A stretch of DNA of 64,000 nucleotides from Streptomyces sp. NBC_00654 (lineage in GTDB: Bacteria > Actinomycetota > Actinomycetes > Streptomycetales > Streptomycetaceae). The notes under the pieces were generated by a model. That model was not told the DNA's origin, did not search any database, and saw nothing but the letters and a program-made list of their open reading frames with translations. A program made the translations under genes and the position numbers. The stretch lies in contig NZ_JAPEOB010000002.1 in assembly GCF_026341775.1 (NCBI RefSeq), forward strand, positions 1,364,001-1,428,000, in the 5' to 3' direction. Shown one piece after another: positions 1 to 13,560 of the stretch; position 1 is the first letter of the stretch, and each line of letters starts with the position of its first letter.

Positions 1-1984
1 CCCACGGCCGGCGCGGCCTGCCCGGTTCGGCAGCCGGTACCGGCACGGGACCCAGGATCTCGGCCTCCGGCGGCAGTCCGGCCGTGGCGAGGAAACCGGC
101 CAGGGCCTCGGCCGGACCGGTCACCGAAGCCATCCGGGACACCGGAGGGAAGCCCAGCTCGGCGCGCTCCGCCAGCTCACGCCGGGCGAACCCGGCCGGG
201 TCCCAGCGCACCAGCGCCTGCACGGGCCGCAGCGTCGGCTCGGCCACGATCACCACCGTGCCGCCCTCGTCCTGCCCCCGGACCAGCGACGCCGCGGCGG
301 TCCAGCGGCGCAGCGCCTCCTCCCCGGCCCGCAGATCCGGTCGGGTGAGCATCGCCCAGCCGTCGAGCAGCAGCGCGGCGGCATAGCCGCCCTCGGCGAC
401 GGGCTCGGCCCCCGGCGTACTGACGACGAGCGCGGGTGCGCCCGGTACGGCGTCCAGGATGTGGTCGCGCCCCGAGGTCCGGACCGGCACCGCGGGAAAG
501 GCCCGGCCCAGCTCCTCGGCGGTCCGGCGGGCTCCGACGACCCGGGCGCGCAGCCGGGTGGACCCGCAGGCCGTGCAGTGCCAGGCCCGCTCGGCGCGGC
601 CGCACCAGGCGCAGTCGAGGTCCCGCTGGTCGGGGGCCTCCAGCGGCCCCGCGCAGTGCCGGCACCGGGCCGGAGTGCGACAGCGCTCGCAGGCGAGCCG
701 GGGGGCGTAACCCCGGCGCGGCACCTGGACCAGCACCGGGCCGGAACGCAGCCCGTCCCGCACGGTCTGCCAGGCCAGGCTGGGCAGCCGGGCGGTCCTC
801 GCCGCCCCGTCCCGGGCGAGTTCGCCGTCGCCGACCGTACGGATCAGGGGCGCCGCGGCCCGCAGCTTGTCCCGGTCCGCGCTCAGGGGCAGTGCCCAGC
901 CGCTCTCCACGAGCTGGGCGGCCTCCACGGTGCAGCCCGTCGAGCCGAGCAGGAAGGCACATCCGCCGTGTGCCGCCCGTAGCTCCAGGACCTCGCGGAC
1001 ATGCGGGAAGGGGGCGTTGTCATCGCTGTGGCTGGAGTCCCCGTCGTCCCAGATGACGACCAGGCCGAGATCGGCCACGGGGGCGAACATCGCGGCCCGG
1101 GTGCCGACGACCGCCCGTACCGAGCCCCGGCGCACGGCGAGCCACTGGCGGTAGCGCTTCTCGGGTCCGGAGTCCGCGGTGAGCAGGGCGTGCCGGCCGT
1201 CCCCCAGCACCTCGGTCAGCGCGGCGTCCATCCGGCCGGCGGCCCGTCCGTCCGGTACGACGACCAGCGCACCGCGCCCCGAGGAGAGCGTCGCCGCGAC
1301 GGCGAGGGCGATCTCCCGCGGCCAGTGCGGTCCCGGCAGCGCGGTCCACACGGCCCGCGGCGCACCACCGGCGGCCAGTGCCCGCAGGAAGGCGGGGCCC
1401 TGTCCGTACCGCTCCCAGCTGCCCGGACCGGGCGCCGCGGGCGGCGGCAGGGGGGCCGGGGACGGCTTGGCCTCGGCCCGCCCGTTGCGCGGCGGGACGG
1501 CGAGCTGGAGCACATCGGCGAGGCTGCCCGCGTACCGGTCGGCGACGGCCCGCGACAGCGCCAGCAGCTCCGGTCCGAGCACGGGCTCCGGGGAGACCAC
1601 ATAGGCGAGGGCGGCAAGGGCGCCCTGATAGTCGGACTCGGCGAGCCGCTCGATGAGGAATCCGTCGATCAGCCCGCCGCCCTCGCGCCGCCCGCCCTGC
1701 ACATTGCGTCCCCCGGCGCCGAACCGCACGCGTACCCGGACCCCGGGCTGGGCGTCGGCGTCGAGCTCCTCGGGGACGGCGTAGTCGAAGTACTGGTCGA
1801 GATGGAGCACGCCCTTGTTCACCAGGACCCGGGCGACCGGGAGCTCCTTGGCCAGCGCGGCGCCCCGCCAGGTCCGGGGCTTGGCCCTCGGCACCTTCGC
1901 CCTGCGGACGGTCTCGCGGATCAGCGCAAGCTGCTCCGGCGCCCCGGCCGCGGGCTCGGCGGACTGCTCGTTGTCGCTGCTCAC
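1..1984 (-). CDS. priA: PriA-like primosomal protein N' (partial, C-terminus beyond window)
   Basis: Replication-restart protein of the PriA family. About 661 residues are visible and the C-terminal end lies beyond the left edge. A GTG start (MSSDNEQSAE) opens the frame. A cysteine-rich zinc-binding block is visible (CERC, CRHC, CAWC and CTAC pairs), as in PriA. The helicase motifs are degenerate: the place for the Walker A loop reads GAPRAVWTALPGPHW with no GKT, and the DEAH-type box reads WDDGDSSH. Actinobacterial PriA proteins are known to lack recognisable helicase motifs, so it probably loads the primosome without unwinding DNA. It lies downstream of metK, separated by a terminator hairpin. 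Confidence 0.9.
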   Translation of the reverse strand, partial: MSSDNEQSAEPAAGAPEQLALIRETVRRAKVPRAKPRTWRGAALAKELPVARVLVNKGVLHLDQYFDYAVPEELDADAQPGVRVRVRFGAGGRNVQGGRREGGGLIDGFLIERLAESDYQGALAALAYVVSPEPVLGPELLALSRAVADRYAGSLADVLQLAVPPRNGRAEAKPSPAPLPPPAAPGPGSWERYGQGPAFLRALAAGGAPRAVWTALPGPHWPREIALAVAATLSSGRGALVVVPDGRAAGRMDAALTEVLGDGRHALLTADSGPEKRYRQWLAVRRGSVRAVVGTRAAMFAPVADLGLVVIWDDGDSSHSDDNAPFPHVREVLELRAAHGGCAFLLGSTGCTVEAAQLVESGWALPLSADRDKLRAAAPLIRTVGDGELARDGAARTARLPSLAWQTVRDGLRSGPVLVQVPRRGYAPRLACERCRTPARCRHCAGPLEAPDQRDLDCAWCGRAERAWHCTACGSTRLRARVVGARRTAEELGRAFPAVPVRTSGRDHILDAVPGAPALVVSTPGAEPVAEGGYAAALLLDGWAMLTRPDLRAGEEALRRWTAAASLVRGQDEGGTVVIVAEPTLRPVQALVRWDPAGFARRELAERAELGFPPVSRMASVTGPAEALAGFLATAGLPPEAEILGPVPVPAAEPGRPRRPW

Positions 1985-2034
1985 AGCCAAATTCCTACCA
2001 GACGGGACTGACAGCGGCGCCGGGTGTCACGACA

Positions 2035-2072
2035 CCGGGGCCCGGACACCACGATCGGTGTCCGGGCCCCGG
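2035..2072 (-). terminator. Terminator hairpin after metK
   Basis: A perfect 16-bp inverted repeat (arm CCGGGGCCCGGACACC, 6-base loop) lies just past the metK stop and before priA. There is no T-run, which is usual for Streptomyces terminators. Confidence 0.75.
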
Positions 2073-2095
2073 CAAGCCGTGACTGCGCGGCGGTC

Positions 2096-3319
2096 CTACA
2101 GGCCCGCGGCCCGACGGAGGGCGTCGACGCGGTCGGTGCGCTCCCAGGTGAAGTCGGGGAGTTCGCGGCCGAAGTGACCGTACGCCGCGGTCTGGGCGTA
2201 GATCGGGCGGAGCAGGTCGAGGTCACGGATGATCGCGGCCGGGCGGAGGTCGAAGACCTCACCGATGGCGTTCTCGATCTTCTCGGTCTCGATGGCGGCC
2301 GTGCCGAACGTCTCGACGAACAGGCCCACCGGCTCGGCCTTGCCGATCGCGTACGCGACCTGGACCTCGCAGCGGGCGGCGAGACCCGCGGCGACGACGT
2401 TCTTCGCGACCCAGCGCATCGCGTACGCCGCCGAGCGGTCGACCTTGGACGGGTCCTTGCCCGAGAAGGCGCCGCCGCCGTGCCGGGCCATGCCGCCGTA
2501 GGTGTCGATGATGATCTTGCGACCGGTGAGCCCGGCGTCGCCCATCGGGCCACCGATCTCGAACCGTCCGGTCGGGTTCACCAGCAGACGGTAGCCCTCG
2601 GTGTCCAGCTTGATGCCGTCCTCGATGAGCTGCGCCAGGACGTGCTCGACGACGAACTCACGGATGTCCGGCGCCAGCAGGGAGTCCAGGTCGATGTCGC
2701 TCGCGTGCTGCGAGGAGACCACGACCGTGTCGAGCCGGACGGCCTTGTCACCGTCGTACTCGATGGTGACCTGGGTCTTGCCGTCGGGGCGCAGGTAGGG
2801 GATGGTCCCGTTCTTGCGGACCTCCGAGAGGCGGCGCGAGAGCCGGTGTGCCACATGGATCGGGAGCGGCATCAGCTCGGGCGTCTCGTCGCAGGCGTAG
2901 CCGAACATCAGGCCCTGGTCGCCCGCACCCTGCTTGTCGAGTTCGTCCTCCCCGTCCCGCTGGGAGGCACCCTCGACGCGCTTCTCGTAGGCGGTGTCGA
3001 CGCCCTGGGCGATGTCCGGGGACTGTGCGCCGATGGACACCGAGACACCGCAGGAGGCGCCGTCGAAGCCCTTCTTGGAGGAGTCGTAGCCGATCTCCAG
3101 GACCTTGTTGCGCACGAGGTTGGGAATGTCGGCGTAGGCCTTGGTCGTGACCTCACCCGCGACATGCACCAGACCAGTGGTGATCAAGGTCTCGACGGCG
3201 ACGCGCGAGGTGGGGTCCTCGCGCAGGAGGGCGTCGAGAATCGTGTCGCTGATCTGGTCAGCGATCTTGTCGGGGTGACCCTCGGTCACAGATTCCGAGG
3301 TGAAGAGACGGCGGGACAC
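2096..3319 (-). CDS. metK: S-adenosylmethionine synthase
   Basis: Makes S-adenosylmethionine from methionine and ATP in the cytosol. The 407 residues are a normal length. The N-terminal [12 protein letters not shown] motif, the [12 protein letters not shown] signature and the glycine-rich [16 protein letters not shown] phosphate loop are all visible. The ATG ([10 protein letters not shown]) is preceded by a GGGAG ribosome-binding site. It follows coaBC on the same strand after about 210 bases that contain a leader hairpin, so it probably has its own promoter. A terminator follows. I found no SAM-riboswitch core upstream. Confidence 0.97.
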   Translation of the reverse strand: MSRRLFTSESVTEGHPDKIADQISDTILDALLREDPTSRVAVETLITTGLVHVAGEVTTKAYADIPNLVRNKVLEIGYDSSKKGFDGASCGVSVSIGAQSPDIAQGVDTAYEKRVEGASQRDGEDELDKQGAGDQGLMFGYACDETPELMPLPIHVAHRLSRRLSEVRKNGTIPYLRPDGKTQVTIEYDGDKAVRLDTVVVSSQHASDIDLDSLLAPDIREFVVEHVLAQLIEDGIKLDTEGYRLLVNPTGRFEIGGPMGDAGLTGRKIIIDTYGGMARHGGGAFSGKDPSKVDRSAAYAMRWVAKNVVAAGLAARCEVQVAYAIGKAEPVGLFVETFGTAAIETEKIENAIGEVFDLRPAAIIRDLDLLRPIYAQTAAYGHFGRELPDFTWERTDRVDALRRAAGL

Positions 3320-3361
3320 ATCGCTCCCTGGGGTTGCAGCGGCTGCTGGCTGATCATTGGT

Positions 3362-3393
3362 GGTACGACCGGGAGCTGCGCCCGGCTCGTACC
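3362..3393 (-). promoter_or_regulatory. Leader hairpin upstream of metK
   Basis: An inverted repeat GGTACGA...TCGTACC continues inward as CCGGG/CCCGG, giving a 12-bp stem with one bulge, about 40 bases before the metK start. A possible -10 element (TAAACT on the minus strand) lies just upstream, so the hairpin would be in the metK 5' leader. It could be an attenuator or an mRNA-stability element. Its sequence does not match a SAM riboswitch. The function is inferred from position only. Confidence 0.35.
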
Positions 3394-3530
3394 GTCGTCC
3401 AGTTTATCGGTCGCACCCGCCGCTTGGCCCACGTGTCTCGCACTTTGGCATGTCTGTGATGTGCGGCACTGCTGCGGCCGGTAGGAAGAATCGCCCTTCG
3501 GGGTGGCGAATGTATCCGTTTTCGTTGGCT

Positions 3531-4763
3531 TTAGATCCCCCGAAGCGGCGAATGTGAAATCTGTCCGAACCTCGACGTCACCTGGTCCCACACCGTGTCG
3601 GCGAGGTCTTCCTTGGGGCCGTGCGGCACGGGGATCTCCCCGCCGTCGGCGGAGAGCACGACGGCCTCGTTCTCCTCCGAGCCGAAGGTCTTGCGCTCCC
3701 CCACCTCGTTGACCACGAGCAGGTCGCAGCCCTTGCGGCGGAGTTTCTCCCGGCCGTTGGCCAGGACGTTGTCGGTCTCGGCGGCGAATCCCACGACGAT
3801 CTGCTCCGGCCGGGCCCGCCCGCCCGCGACCTCGGCGAGGATGTCGGGGTTGCGGACCAGGGCGACGGCGGGGGGCTCCTGGCCGTCCTTCTTCTTGATC
3901 TTTCCCTGGGCGTACTCGGCCGGCCGGAAATCGGCGACGGCCGCCGCCATCACCACGACGTCCGCGTCCGCGGCGGCCTTCAGTACGGCCTCGCGCAGCT
4001 GGAGCGCGGTCCCCACGCGCAGGACATCGGCGCCGGCCGGGTCGGGCAGTCCCGTGTTGGCCTCGATCAGGGTGACCCTGGCCCCTCGGGCGACAGCGGT
4101 ACGCGCCAGGGCGTACCCCTGCTTCCCGGAGGAGCGGTTGCCCAGGTAGCGGACGGGGTCGAGGGGTTCACGGGTGCCGCCCGCGCTGATCACCACATGG
4201 CGGCCCGCGAGGTCGGGCGCGGCGGGGCCGCGGCTCAGGACCCGGCGGCAGACCTCGAAGATCTCTCCGGGGTCGGGCAGCCGGCCCTTGCCGGTGTCGA
4301 CGCCGGTGAGCCGGCCGACGGCGGGCTCGATGACGACGGCGCCCCGGCGGCGCAGCGTGGCCACGTTCTCCTGGGTGGCGGGGTGCTCCCACATCTCGGT
4401 GTGCATGGCGGGCGCGAAGACCACCGGACAGCGCGCGGTGAGCAGAGTGTTGGTGAGGAGGTCGTCCGCGAGGCCGTGGGCAGCCCTGGCGAGCATGTCC
4501 GCGGTGGCCGGGGCGACGACGACGAGGTCGGCCCCCTGTCCGATGCGCACGTGCGGCACCTCGTGGACGTCGTCCCAGACCTCGGTGGAGACGGGGTGTC
4601 CGGAGAGCGCCGACCAGGTGGCGGCGCCGACGAAGTGGAGCGAGGACTCGGTCGGCACGACGCGTACGTCGTGCCCGGACTCGGTCAGCCGGCGCAGCAG
4701 CTCGCACGCCTTGTAGGCGGCGATGCCTCCGCTGACCCCCAGGACGACCTTCGGCTTCTGCAC
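3531..4763 (-). CDS. coaBC: Bifunctional phosphopantothenoylcysteine decarboxylase / phosphopantothenate-cysteine ligase
   Basis: Carries out two coenzyme A steps: ligation of cysteine to phosphopantothenate (CoaB) and decarboxylation of the product (CoaC). The flavoprotein CoaC half (about residues 1-180) has GVSGGIAAYKACELLRRL and the substrate motif APAMHTEMW, with His where many homologues have PAMN. The CoaB half has ISAGGTREPLDPVRYLGNRSSGK and the KIKKK segment. I chose the GTG start (VQKPKVVLGVSGG) because GGGGAG lies just upstream; an in-frame ATG 15 codons earlier lacks a site. It lies between rpoZ and metK. Confidence 0.95.
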   Translation of the reverse strand: MQKPKVVLGVSGGIAAYKACELLRRLTESGHDVRVVPTESSLHFVGAATWSALSGHPVSTEVWDDVHEVPHVRIGQGADLVVVAPATADMLARAAHGLADDLLTNTLLTARCPVVFAPAMHTEMWEHPATQENVATLRRRGAVVIEPAVGRLTGVDTGKGRLPDPGEIFEVCRRVLSRGPAAPDLAGRHVVISAGGTREPLDPVRYLGNRSSGKQGYALARTAVARGARVTLIEANTGLPDPAGADVLRVGTALQLREAVLKAAADADVVVMAAAVADFRPAEYAQGKIKKKDGQEPPAVALVRNPDILAEVAGGRARPEQIVVGFAAETDNVLANGREKLRRKGCDLLVVNEVGERKTFGSEENEAVVLSADGGEIPVPHGPKEDLADTVWDQVTSRFGQISHSPLRGI

Positions 4764-4840
4764 TGCGTCTCCCCGCACTCGGCTACGTGTCCCTCCATGC
4801 TGCCTCACCGCCCGAAGCCGTCCGCACGGACCTCGGACAC

Positions 4841-4877
4841 ACCTCAGGCCCGGCGGTCTGCCCGCCGGGCCTGAGGT
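4841..4877 (-). terminator. Terminator hairpin after rpoZ
   Basis: A perfect 16-bp inverted repeat (arm ACCTCAGGCCCGGCGG, loop TCTGC) follows the rpoZ stop and probably ends the sIHF-gmk-rpoZ transcript before coaBC. Confidence 0.75.
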
Positions 4878-4893
4878 GAAGGTGCTTCGCTGC

Positions 4894-5166
4894 CTACTGC
4901 GCGGGGCCCTCGATGGCCTCGGAGGTCAGCAGGCCCGCGTTGATCTCGCGGAGCGCGATCGAGAGCGGCTTCTCGTGCACGTGGGTGTCGACGAGCGGAC
5001 CGACGTACTCGAGGAGGCCTTCACCGAGCTGCGAGTAGTACGCGTTGATCTGGCGCGCGCGCTTGGCGGCGTAGATCACGAGGCTGTACTTCGAGTCGGT
5101 GGCTTCGAGGAGCTCATCAATCGGCGGGTTGATGATGCCCTCGGGCGTGGTGATGGAAGAGGACAC
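4894..5166 (-). CDS. rpoZ: RNA polymerase omega subunit
   Basis: Small subunit that helps assemble and stabilise RNA polymerase around the beta-prime subunit. The 90 residues match the actinobacterial family, beginning [19 protein letters not shown] and containing [12 protein letters not shown], the omega core helix. The GTG start is preceded by GAAGG at good spacing. An upstream in-frame ATG that would add ten residues has no support. It follows gmk at 78 bases, the usual gmk-rpoZ pairing. Confidence 0.96.
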   Translation of the reverse strand: MSSSITTPEGIINPPIDELLEATDSKYSLVIYAAKRARQINAYYSQLGEGLLEYVGPLVDTHVHEKPLSIALREINAGLLTSEAIEGPAQ

Positions 5167-5244
5167 TCTCTGCCTTCCGAAGGGGGTAAATATCAAAGAG
5201 ATCTTTGACAGTGCGGATTCCGCCGGGGTGATGCTCCGTGTGAT

Positions 5245-5862
5245 TCAGTCGCTGCTGTCACGGTGGGCGGAAGCCTGCAACATCAAGGCTAGCAGCTCAC
5301 GGGCCACATCCTCGACGGAGGTGTTGACCAGCGTCGTATCGAACTCCGCCTCGGCGGCCAGTTCGATCCTGGCGGCGGCGAGCCTGCGCTCGATGACCTC
5401 GGGGGGTTCGGTCCCGCGGCCGGTGAGCCGGCGCACCAGTTCGTCCCAGCTCGGCGGGGCGAGGAAGACCAGGCGCGCTTCGGGCATGGACTGCCGGACG
5501 AGCCGGGCCCCCTGGAGATCGATCTCCAGCAGGACCGGCTCGCCGGCCTCCAGGCGGTCGAGCACGGCCCGGCGCGGCGTGCCGTACCGGTTGCCCGCGA
5601 ACTCGGCCCACTCCAGCAGTTCGCCGTTGGCGACGAGCTTGTCGAACTCCTCGTCGTCCACGAAGAAGTAGTGGACACCGTCGCTCTCCCCGGGGCGCGG
5701 CCTGCGGGTCGTCGCCGACACCGAGAGCCAGACCTCGGGGTGAACCTTGCGCATATGAGCGACGACCGTGCTCTTGCCGACCCCCGAGGGGCCGGAGAGC
5801 ACGGTCAGCCGCGGACGTACGTCCGGGGGTACGGGGGACGTCCCCCGGGATGTTGCAGCCAT
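5245..5862 (-). CDS. gmk: Guanylate kinase
   Basis: Phosphorylates GMP to GDP with ATP. The 205 residues include a P-loop GPSGVGKST (near residue 25), the GMP-binding stretch [21 protein letters not shown] and [14 protein letters not shown] walls ([13 protein letters not shown]). The N-terminus has about 15 extra, probably disordered residues ([15 protein letters not shown]). It lies 38 bases after sIHF, which suggests co-transcription of sIHF, gmk and rpoZ. This links it to the nucleotide genes on either side. Confidence 0.97.
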   Translation of the reverse strand: MAATSRGTSPVPPDVRPRLTVLSGPSGVGKSTVVAHMRKVHPEVWLSVSATTRRPRPGESDGVHYFFVDDEEFDKLVANGELLEWAEFAGNRYGTPRRAVLDRLEAGEPVLLEIDLQGARLVRQSMPEARLVFLAPPSWDELVRRLTGRGTEPPEVIERRLAAARIELAAEAEFDTTLVNTSVEDVARELLALMLQASAHRDSSD

Positions 5863-5900
5863 GGAGCGATTATCCAGGTTCTCAGGAGTGCCTGAGAACG

Positions 5901-6224
5901 TCAGGCGGCGGTGCCGCCGAACTCACGCTCCAGGGATGCGATCTGATTGGAGCCGAGACCCCGGACCCGGCGGCTCTCGGAGATACCGAGACGCTCCATG
6001 ATCTGCTTGGCGCGGACCTTGCCCACGCCCGGCAGGGACTCCAGGAGCGCGGAGACCTTCATCTTGCCGATGACGTCGTTCTCCTGACCCTGCTTGATGA
6101 CCTCTTGGAGCGAGGCACCGGAGTGCTTGAGTCGATTCTTGACCTCGGCCCGCTCCCGGCGAGCCGCGGCGGCCTTTTCGAGCGCGGCTGCGCGCTGTTC
6201 AGGGGTAAGGGGCGGAAGAGCCAC
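5901..6224 (-). CDS. mihF: Actinobacterial integration host factor (sIHF)
   Basis: Nucleoid-associated DNA-binding protein (sIHF in Streptomyces, mIHF in mycobacteria) that affects DNA topology, development and antibiotic production. The 107 residues begin [19 protein letters not shown] and include the helix-two-turns-helix core [20 protein letters not shown] and a C-terminal [18 protein letters not shown]. The GTG start has GAGGTG eight bases upstream. A longer in-frame form would add 21 residues but has no clear site. It stands between the pyr operon terminators and gmk. Confidence 0.95.
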   Translation of the reverse strand: MALPPLTPEQRAAALEKAAAARRERAEVKNRLKHSGASLQEVIKQGQENDVIGKMKVSALLESLPGVGKVRAKQIMERLGISESRRVRGLGSNQIASLEREFGGTAA

Positions 6225-6329
6225 GCCTACGTCACCTCGGATGTCGATCTGTCGGATACGGACCGGTGAGGAAGCTGGTCGCCCCACACCTGAGCAACGA
6301 ACAACATGTGCTCGTTGGCTCTCGACGGA

Positions 6330-6355
6330 GACTAGCGGCCAAGGCCGCGCTAGTC
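6330..6355 (-). terminator. Second hairpin after pyrF
   Basis: A GACTAGCG/CGCTAGTC stem encloses a GC-rich centre (GGCC repeats). It follows the stronger hairpin after pyrF and may act as a back-up terminator, or as a structure in the region upstream of sIHF. Confidence 0.45.
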
Positions 6356-6373
6356 AGCGAGAACGGACGAAAA

Positions 6374-6401
6374 GTCCTGGTCAGCCTCAGCCGACCAGGA
6401 C
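6374..6401 (-). terminator. Intrinsic terminator of the pyr operon
   Basis: On the minus strand the stem GTCCTGGTC/GACCAGGAC with a 10-base loop is followed directly by TTTTC. This is one of the few hairpins in the window with a T-run. It lies about 65 bases past the pyrF stop. Confidence 0.8.
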
Positions 6402-6466
6402 ATTTCAGGCGAAACAGCGGGGATTTCGGGTCAGGAATTCGTCAACACACGGCAAACGTGTCAGGG

Positions 6467-7302
6467 TCAGCTGTCGGCCACGGCCGCACGGACCTCGTCC
6501 GCGAACCGTCCGGCGGCTTCGCGCAGCCCTGAAGCGTCGGGTCCGTGGCGCAGCACGCCCCGGCTCACGCTGGGCACCACATTGCCCACCGCGTCGCCGA
6601 ACACTCCCGGCAGATCGGCGGGGGTCGCTCCCTGCGCGCCGATGCCGGGGGCGAGCAGCGGGCCGTTGATGGCGAGATTCACCCCCGCGTCGCCGAGCGT
6701 GGCGCCGACCACCGCGCCGACCGAGCCGAGCGGCGTCGCGCCCTCGTTCTCCGCGGCCATGCTGTCCAGCATCAGCTGGGCCAGCGGGCGGCCGTCGGCC
6801 GCCGTGGCGCGCTGCACCTGGGCGCCCTCCGGGTTGGAGGTGAGCGCCAGCACGAAGACCCCGGCGCCGGAGACGGCCGCCGCGTCCAGCGCGGGACGCA
6901 GCGAGCCGAAGCCGAGGTACGGCGAGAGCGTGACCGCGTCCGAGAACAGCGGCGAGTCCTTGTCCAGGTAGGCCGCCGCGTAGGCGCCCATGGTCGAGCC
7001 GATGTCGCCGCGCTTGGCGTCCATCAGGACGAGCGCGCCGGCCGCCCGCGCCTCGGCGACGGCCTTCTCCAGTACGGCGATGCCGCGCGAGCCGAAGCGC
7101 TCGAAGAACGCGGACTGCGGCTTGAGCACGGCGACCCGGTCGGCCAGGGCCTCCACGACCGTACGGGTGAAGCGCTCCAGGCCCGCGATGTCGTCGTTCA
7201 GGCCCCAGCAGGTGAGCAGCGAGGCGTGCGGGTCGATGCCGACGCAGAGCGGCCCGCGGGTGTCCATGGCGTGGCGCAGCCGTGCGCCGAAGGGTTCGGG
7301 GG

Positions 7303-7306
<4 letters not shown>
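6467..7306 (-). CDS. pyrF: Orotidine 5'-phosphate decarboxylase
   Basis: Last step of UMP synthesis: decarboxylates OMP. The 279 residues fit the subfamily-2 enzymes of actinobacteria and carry the catalytic DAKRGDIGSTMGAY motif (the K/D charged network) and the N-terminal CVGIDPHASLL strand. The GTG start (VTPEPFGARL) overlaps the pyrD stop in GTGA, so the two are translationally coupled. It is the last gene of the pyr operon and is followed by a T-run terminator. Confidence 0.96.
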
Positions 7307-8412
<1,106 letters not shown>

Positions 8413-8431
8413 CGGCGGTGTCCTCATGAAG

Positions 8432-8459
8432 AGGGGGACACCGTTTCCGGTGTCCCCCT
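8432..8459 (-). other. Hairpin between carB and pyrD
   Basis: A perfect 12-bp inverted repeat (AGGGGGACACCG, loop TTTC) lies directly upstream of the pyrD ribosome-binding site. Inside an operon it may be an RNA processing or attenuation element, or a partial terminator that lowers pyrD-pyrF output. Confidence 0.5.
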
Positions 8460-8470
8460 GCTGGCTGCTG

Positions 8471-8541
8471 GGGCGTGTGTCGAAAGTAGCGCCGTCCGTC
8501 CGAAGGGCGTCGCGAGCCGGGCGGGACTTTCGATACAGGCC

Positions 8542-8542
<1 letters not shown>
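8471..8542. repeat. Palindromic REP/MITE-like element at the carB stop
   Basis: About 72 bases end in imperfect 17-base inverted repeats, GGGCGTGTGTCGAAAGT and ACTTTCGATACAGGCCC, which differ at two places. The right end touches the carB TAG stop. I recall similar TCGAAAGT-ended palindromes between genes in other Streptomyces, but cannot check this. No other copy is seen in this window. Confidence 0.5.
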
Positions 8543-11842
<3,300 letters not shown>

Positions 11843-11850
<8 letters not shown>

Positions 11851-12985
11851 GCTGGCCCTCCATCAGGGAGACGAAACGGTCGAAGAGGTACGCGGCGTCG
11901 TGCGGGCCCGCGGCGGCTTCGGGGTGGTACTGGACGCTGAAGGCCGGCCGGTCCAGGAGCCGGAGCCCCTCGACGACCTGGTCGTTCAGGCAGACGTGGG
12001 AGACCTCGGCGCGGCCGAACTCCGTGTCCGACACCTTGTCGAGCGGAGCGTCGACGGCGAAGCCGTGGTTGTGCGCGGTGACCTCGACCTTGCCGGTCGT
12101 GCGGTCCTGCACGGGCTGGTTGATCCCGCGGTGGCCGTACTTCAGCTTGTAGGTGCCGAAGCCGAGGGCGCGGCCGAGGATCTGGTTGCCGAAGCAGATG
12201 CCGAAGAGCGGGGTACCGCGCTCCAGGACGCCCCGCATGACGGAGACGGGGTGGTCGGCGGTGGACGGGTCGCCGGGGCCGTTGGAGAAGAAGACTCCGT
12301 CGGGCTCCACCGCGTACACCTCGTCCAGGGTGGCGGTGGCGGGCAGCACATGCACCTCGATGCCGCGCTCGGCCATCCGGTGCGGGGTCATGCCCTTGAT
12401 GCCGAGGTCGACCGCGGCGACGGTGAACTTCTTCGTACCGATCGCGGGGACGACGTACGCCTCCTTGGTCGCGACCTCGGCGGAGAGGTCCGCGCCGTCC
12501 ATCTCGGGGGCCTGGCGGACCTTGGCGAGCAGCATGCCCTCGTCGGCGATCGCGTTCCCGGAGAAGATGCCGACGCGCATGGCGCCGCGCTCGCGCAGGT
12601 GGCGGGTGAGGGCGCGGGTGTCGATGCCGCTGATGCCGACGACGCCCTGGGTCTCCAGCTCCTCGTCGAGCGAACGCCGCGAGCGCCAGTTGGAGGGGAC
12701 CCGGGCGGGGTCGCGGACGACGTATCCGGAGACCCAGATCCGCTGCGACTCGGGGTCCTCGTCGTTCACGCCGGTGTTGCCGACGTGCGGAGCGGTCATC
12801 ACGACGACCTGGCGGTGGTACGAGGGGTCGGTCAGCGTCTCCTGGTAGCCGGTCATGCCGGTGGAGAACACCGCCTCGCCGAAGGTCTCCCCCACGGCCC
12901 CGTAGGCGCGGCCGCGGAAGGAGCGGCCGTCCTCCAGGACGAGTACGGCGGGAGCTTTGCCGGCTCCCCGGGTGGAGATCGTCAT
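11843..12985 (-). CDS. carA: Carbamoyl phosphate synthase small (glutaminase) subunit
   Basis: Releases ammonia from glutamine and channels it to CarB. The 380 residues show the N-terminal CarA domain ([21 protein letters not shown]) and a class-I glutamine amidotransferase with FFSNGPGDP, the nucleophile in [10 protein letters not shown] and the His/Glu pair in [13 protein letters not shown]. The ATG ([10 protein letters not shown]) overlaps the stop of the upstream membrane gene in ATGA, and the stop overlaps carB. Confidence 0.97.
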
Positions 12986-13560
12986 CGTGCGGTGCCTTCC
13001 GTAGTGCTGGTGAGGTGGTTGACGGCGTCGGCCCAGGTCTGGTGCTCGGCGGCGTGGTCGGAGCGGAATGCGGAGTCGATCAGCTGGTCGCCGTGCGCCC
13101 AGGTGATGATCAGCAGGCCGCCCTCGGGGAGGACCTTGCCCGCGAGCGCCTTGTCGAGGCGGGCCTCGCGCAGGGCTTCGGCCGGGACGAAGAAGCCGGC
13201 CGCGCCGGGGCGTACGACGTCCAGGCCCCGCGCGGTGAGCGTGAGCTCGACCCGGCTGCGGGTGCCCAGGCCGTGCGCGACGATCCGGTCGAGCCACTGC
13301 CCGGCGGTCGTGGATGCGTGGTACCGCCCGGTGAGGGTCAGCAGCGGCTCGCCGTCGGCGAACCCTTCCGGGGTGGTCGCCAGTTCCGGCAGGTCGGACT
13401 GGAGGCTCGCGCGCCACTTCCAGCCCTGGCGCATCAGCCAGTAGACGAAGGCGATGAGGACGGCCAGTCCGATCACCCAGCTGACGCGGGCGGACCAGTC
13501 GGTCACTTCGGCCGACTTCTGCTCGGCGGCCAGCTGGTACAGGGGGGTCAGTGTTGTCAC
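12982..13560 (-). CDS. Membrane-anchored protein of unknown function in the pyr operon
   Basis: I do not recognise a named family. The 192 residues have one membrane helix ([16 protein letters not shown], about residues 28-44) and a soluble C-terminal domain with alternating hydrophobic segments ([39 protein letters not shown]) that suggest a small beta-rich, PH-like fold. The GTG start overlaps the pyrC stop in GTGA and its own stop overlaps the carA ATG, so its translation is tied to pyrimidine synthesis. I recall an equivalent at the same place in S. coelicolor (SCO1485). A membrane scaffold or transport role is only a guess. Confidence 0.85.
   Translation of the reverse strand: MTTLTPLYQLAAEQKSAEVTDWSARVSWVIGLAVLIAFVYWLMRQGWKWRASLQSDLPELATTPEGFADGEPLLTLTGRYHASTTAGQWLDRIVAHGLGTRSRVELTLTARGLDVVRPGAAGFFVPAEALREARLDKALAGKVLPEGGLLIITWAHGDQLIDSAFRSDHAAEHQTWADAVNHLTSTTEGTAR

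Noticed and set aside
3320..3530. SAM riboswitch upstream of metK
   Set aside because: I looked for the SAM-I/IV core pattern and found none, only a simple hairpin.
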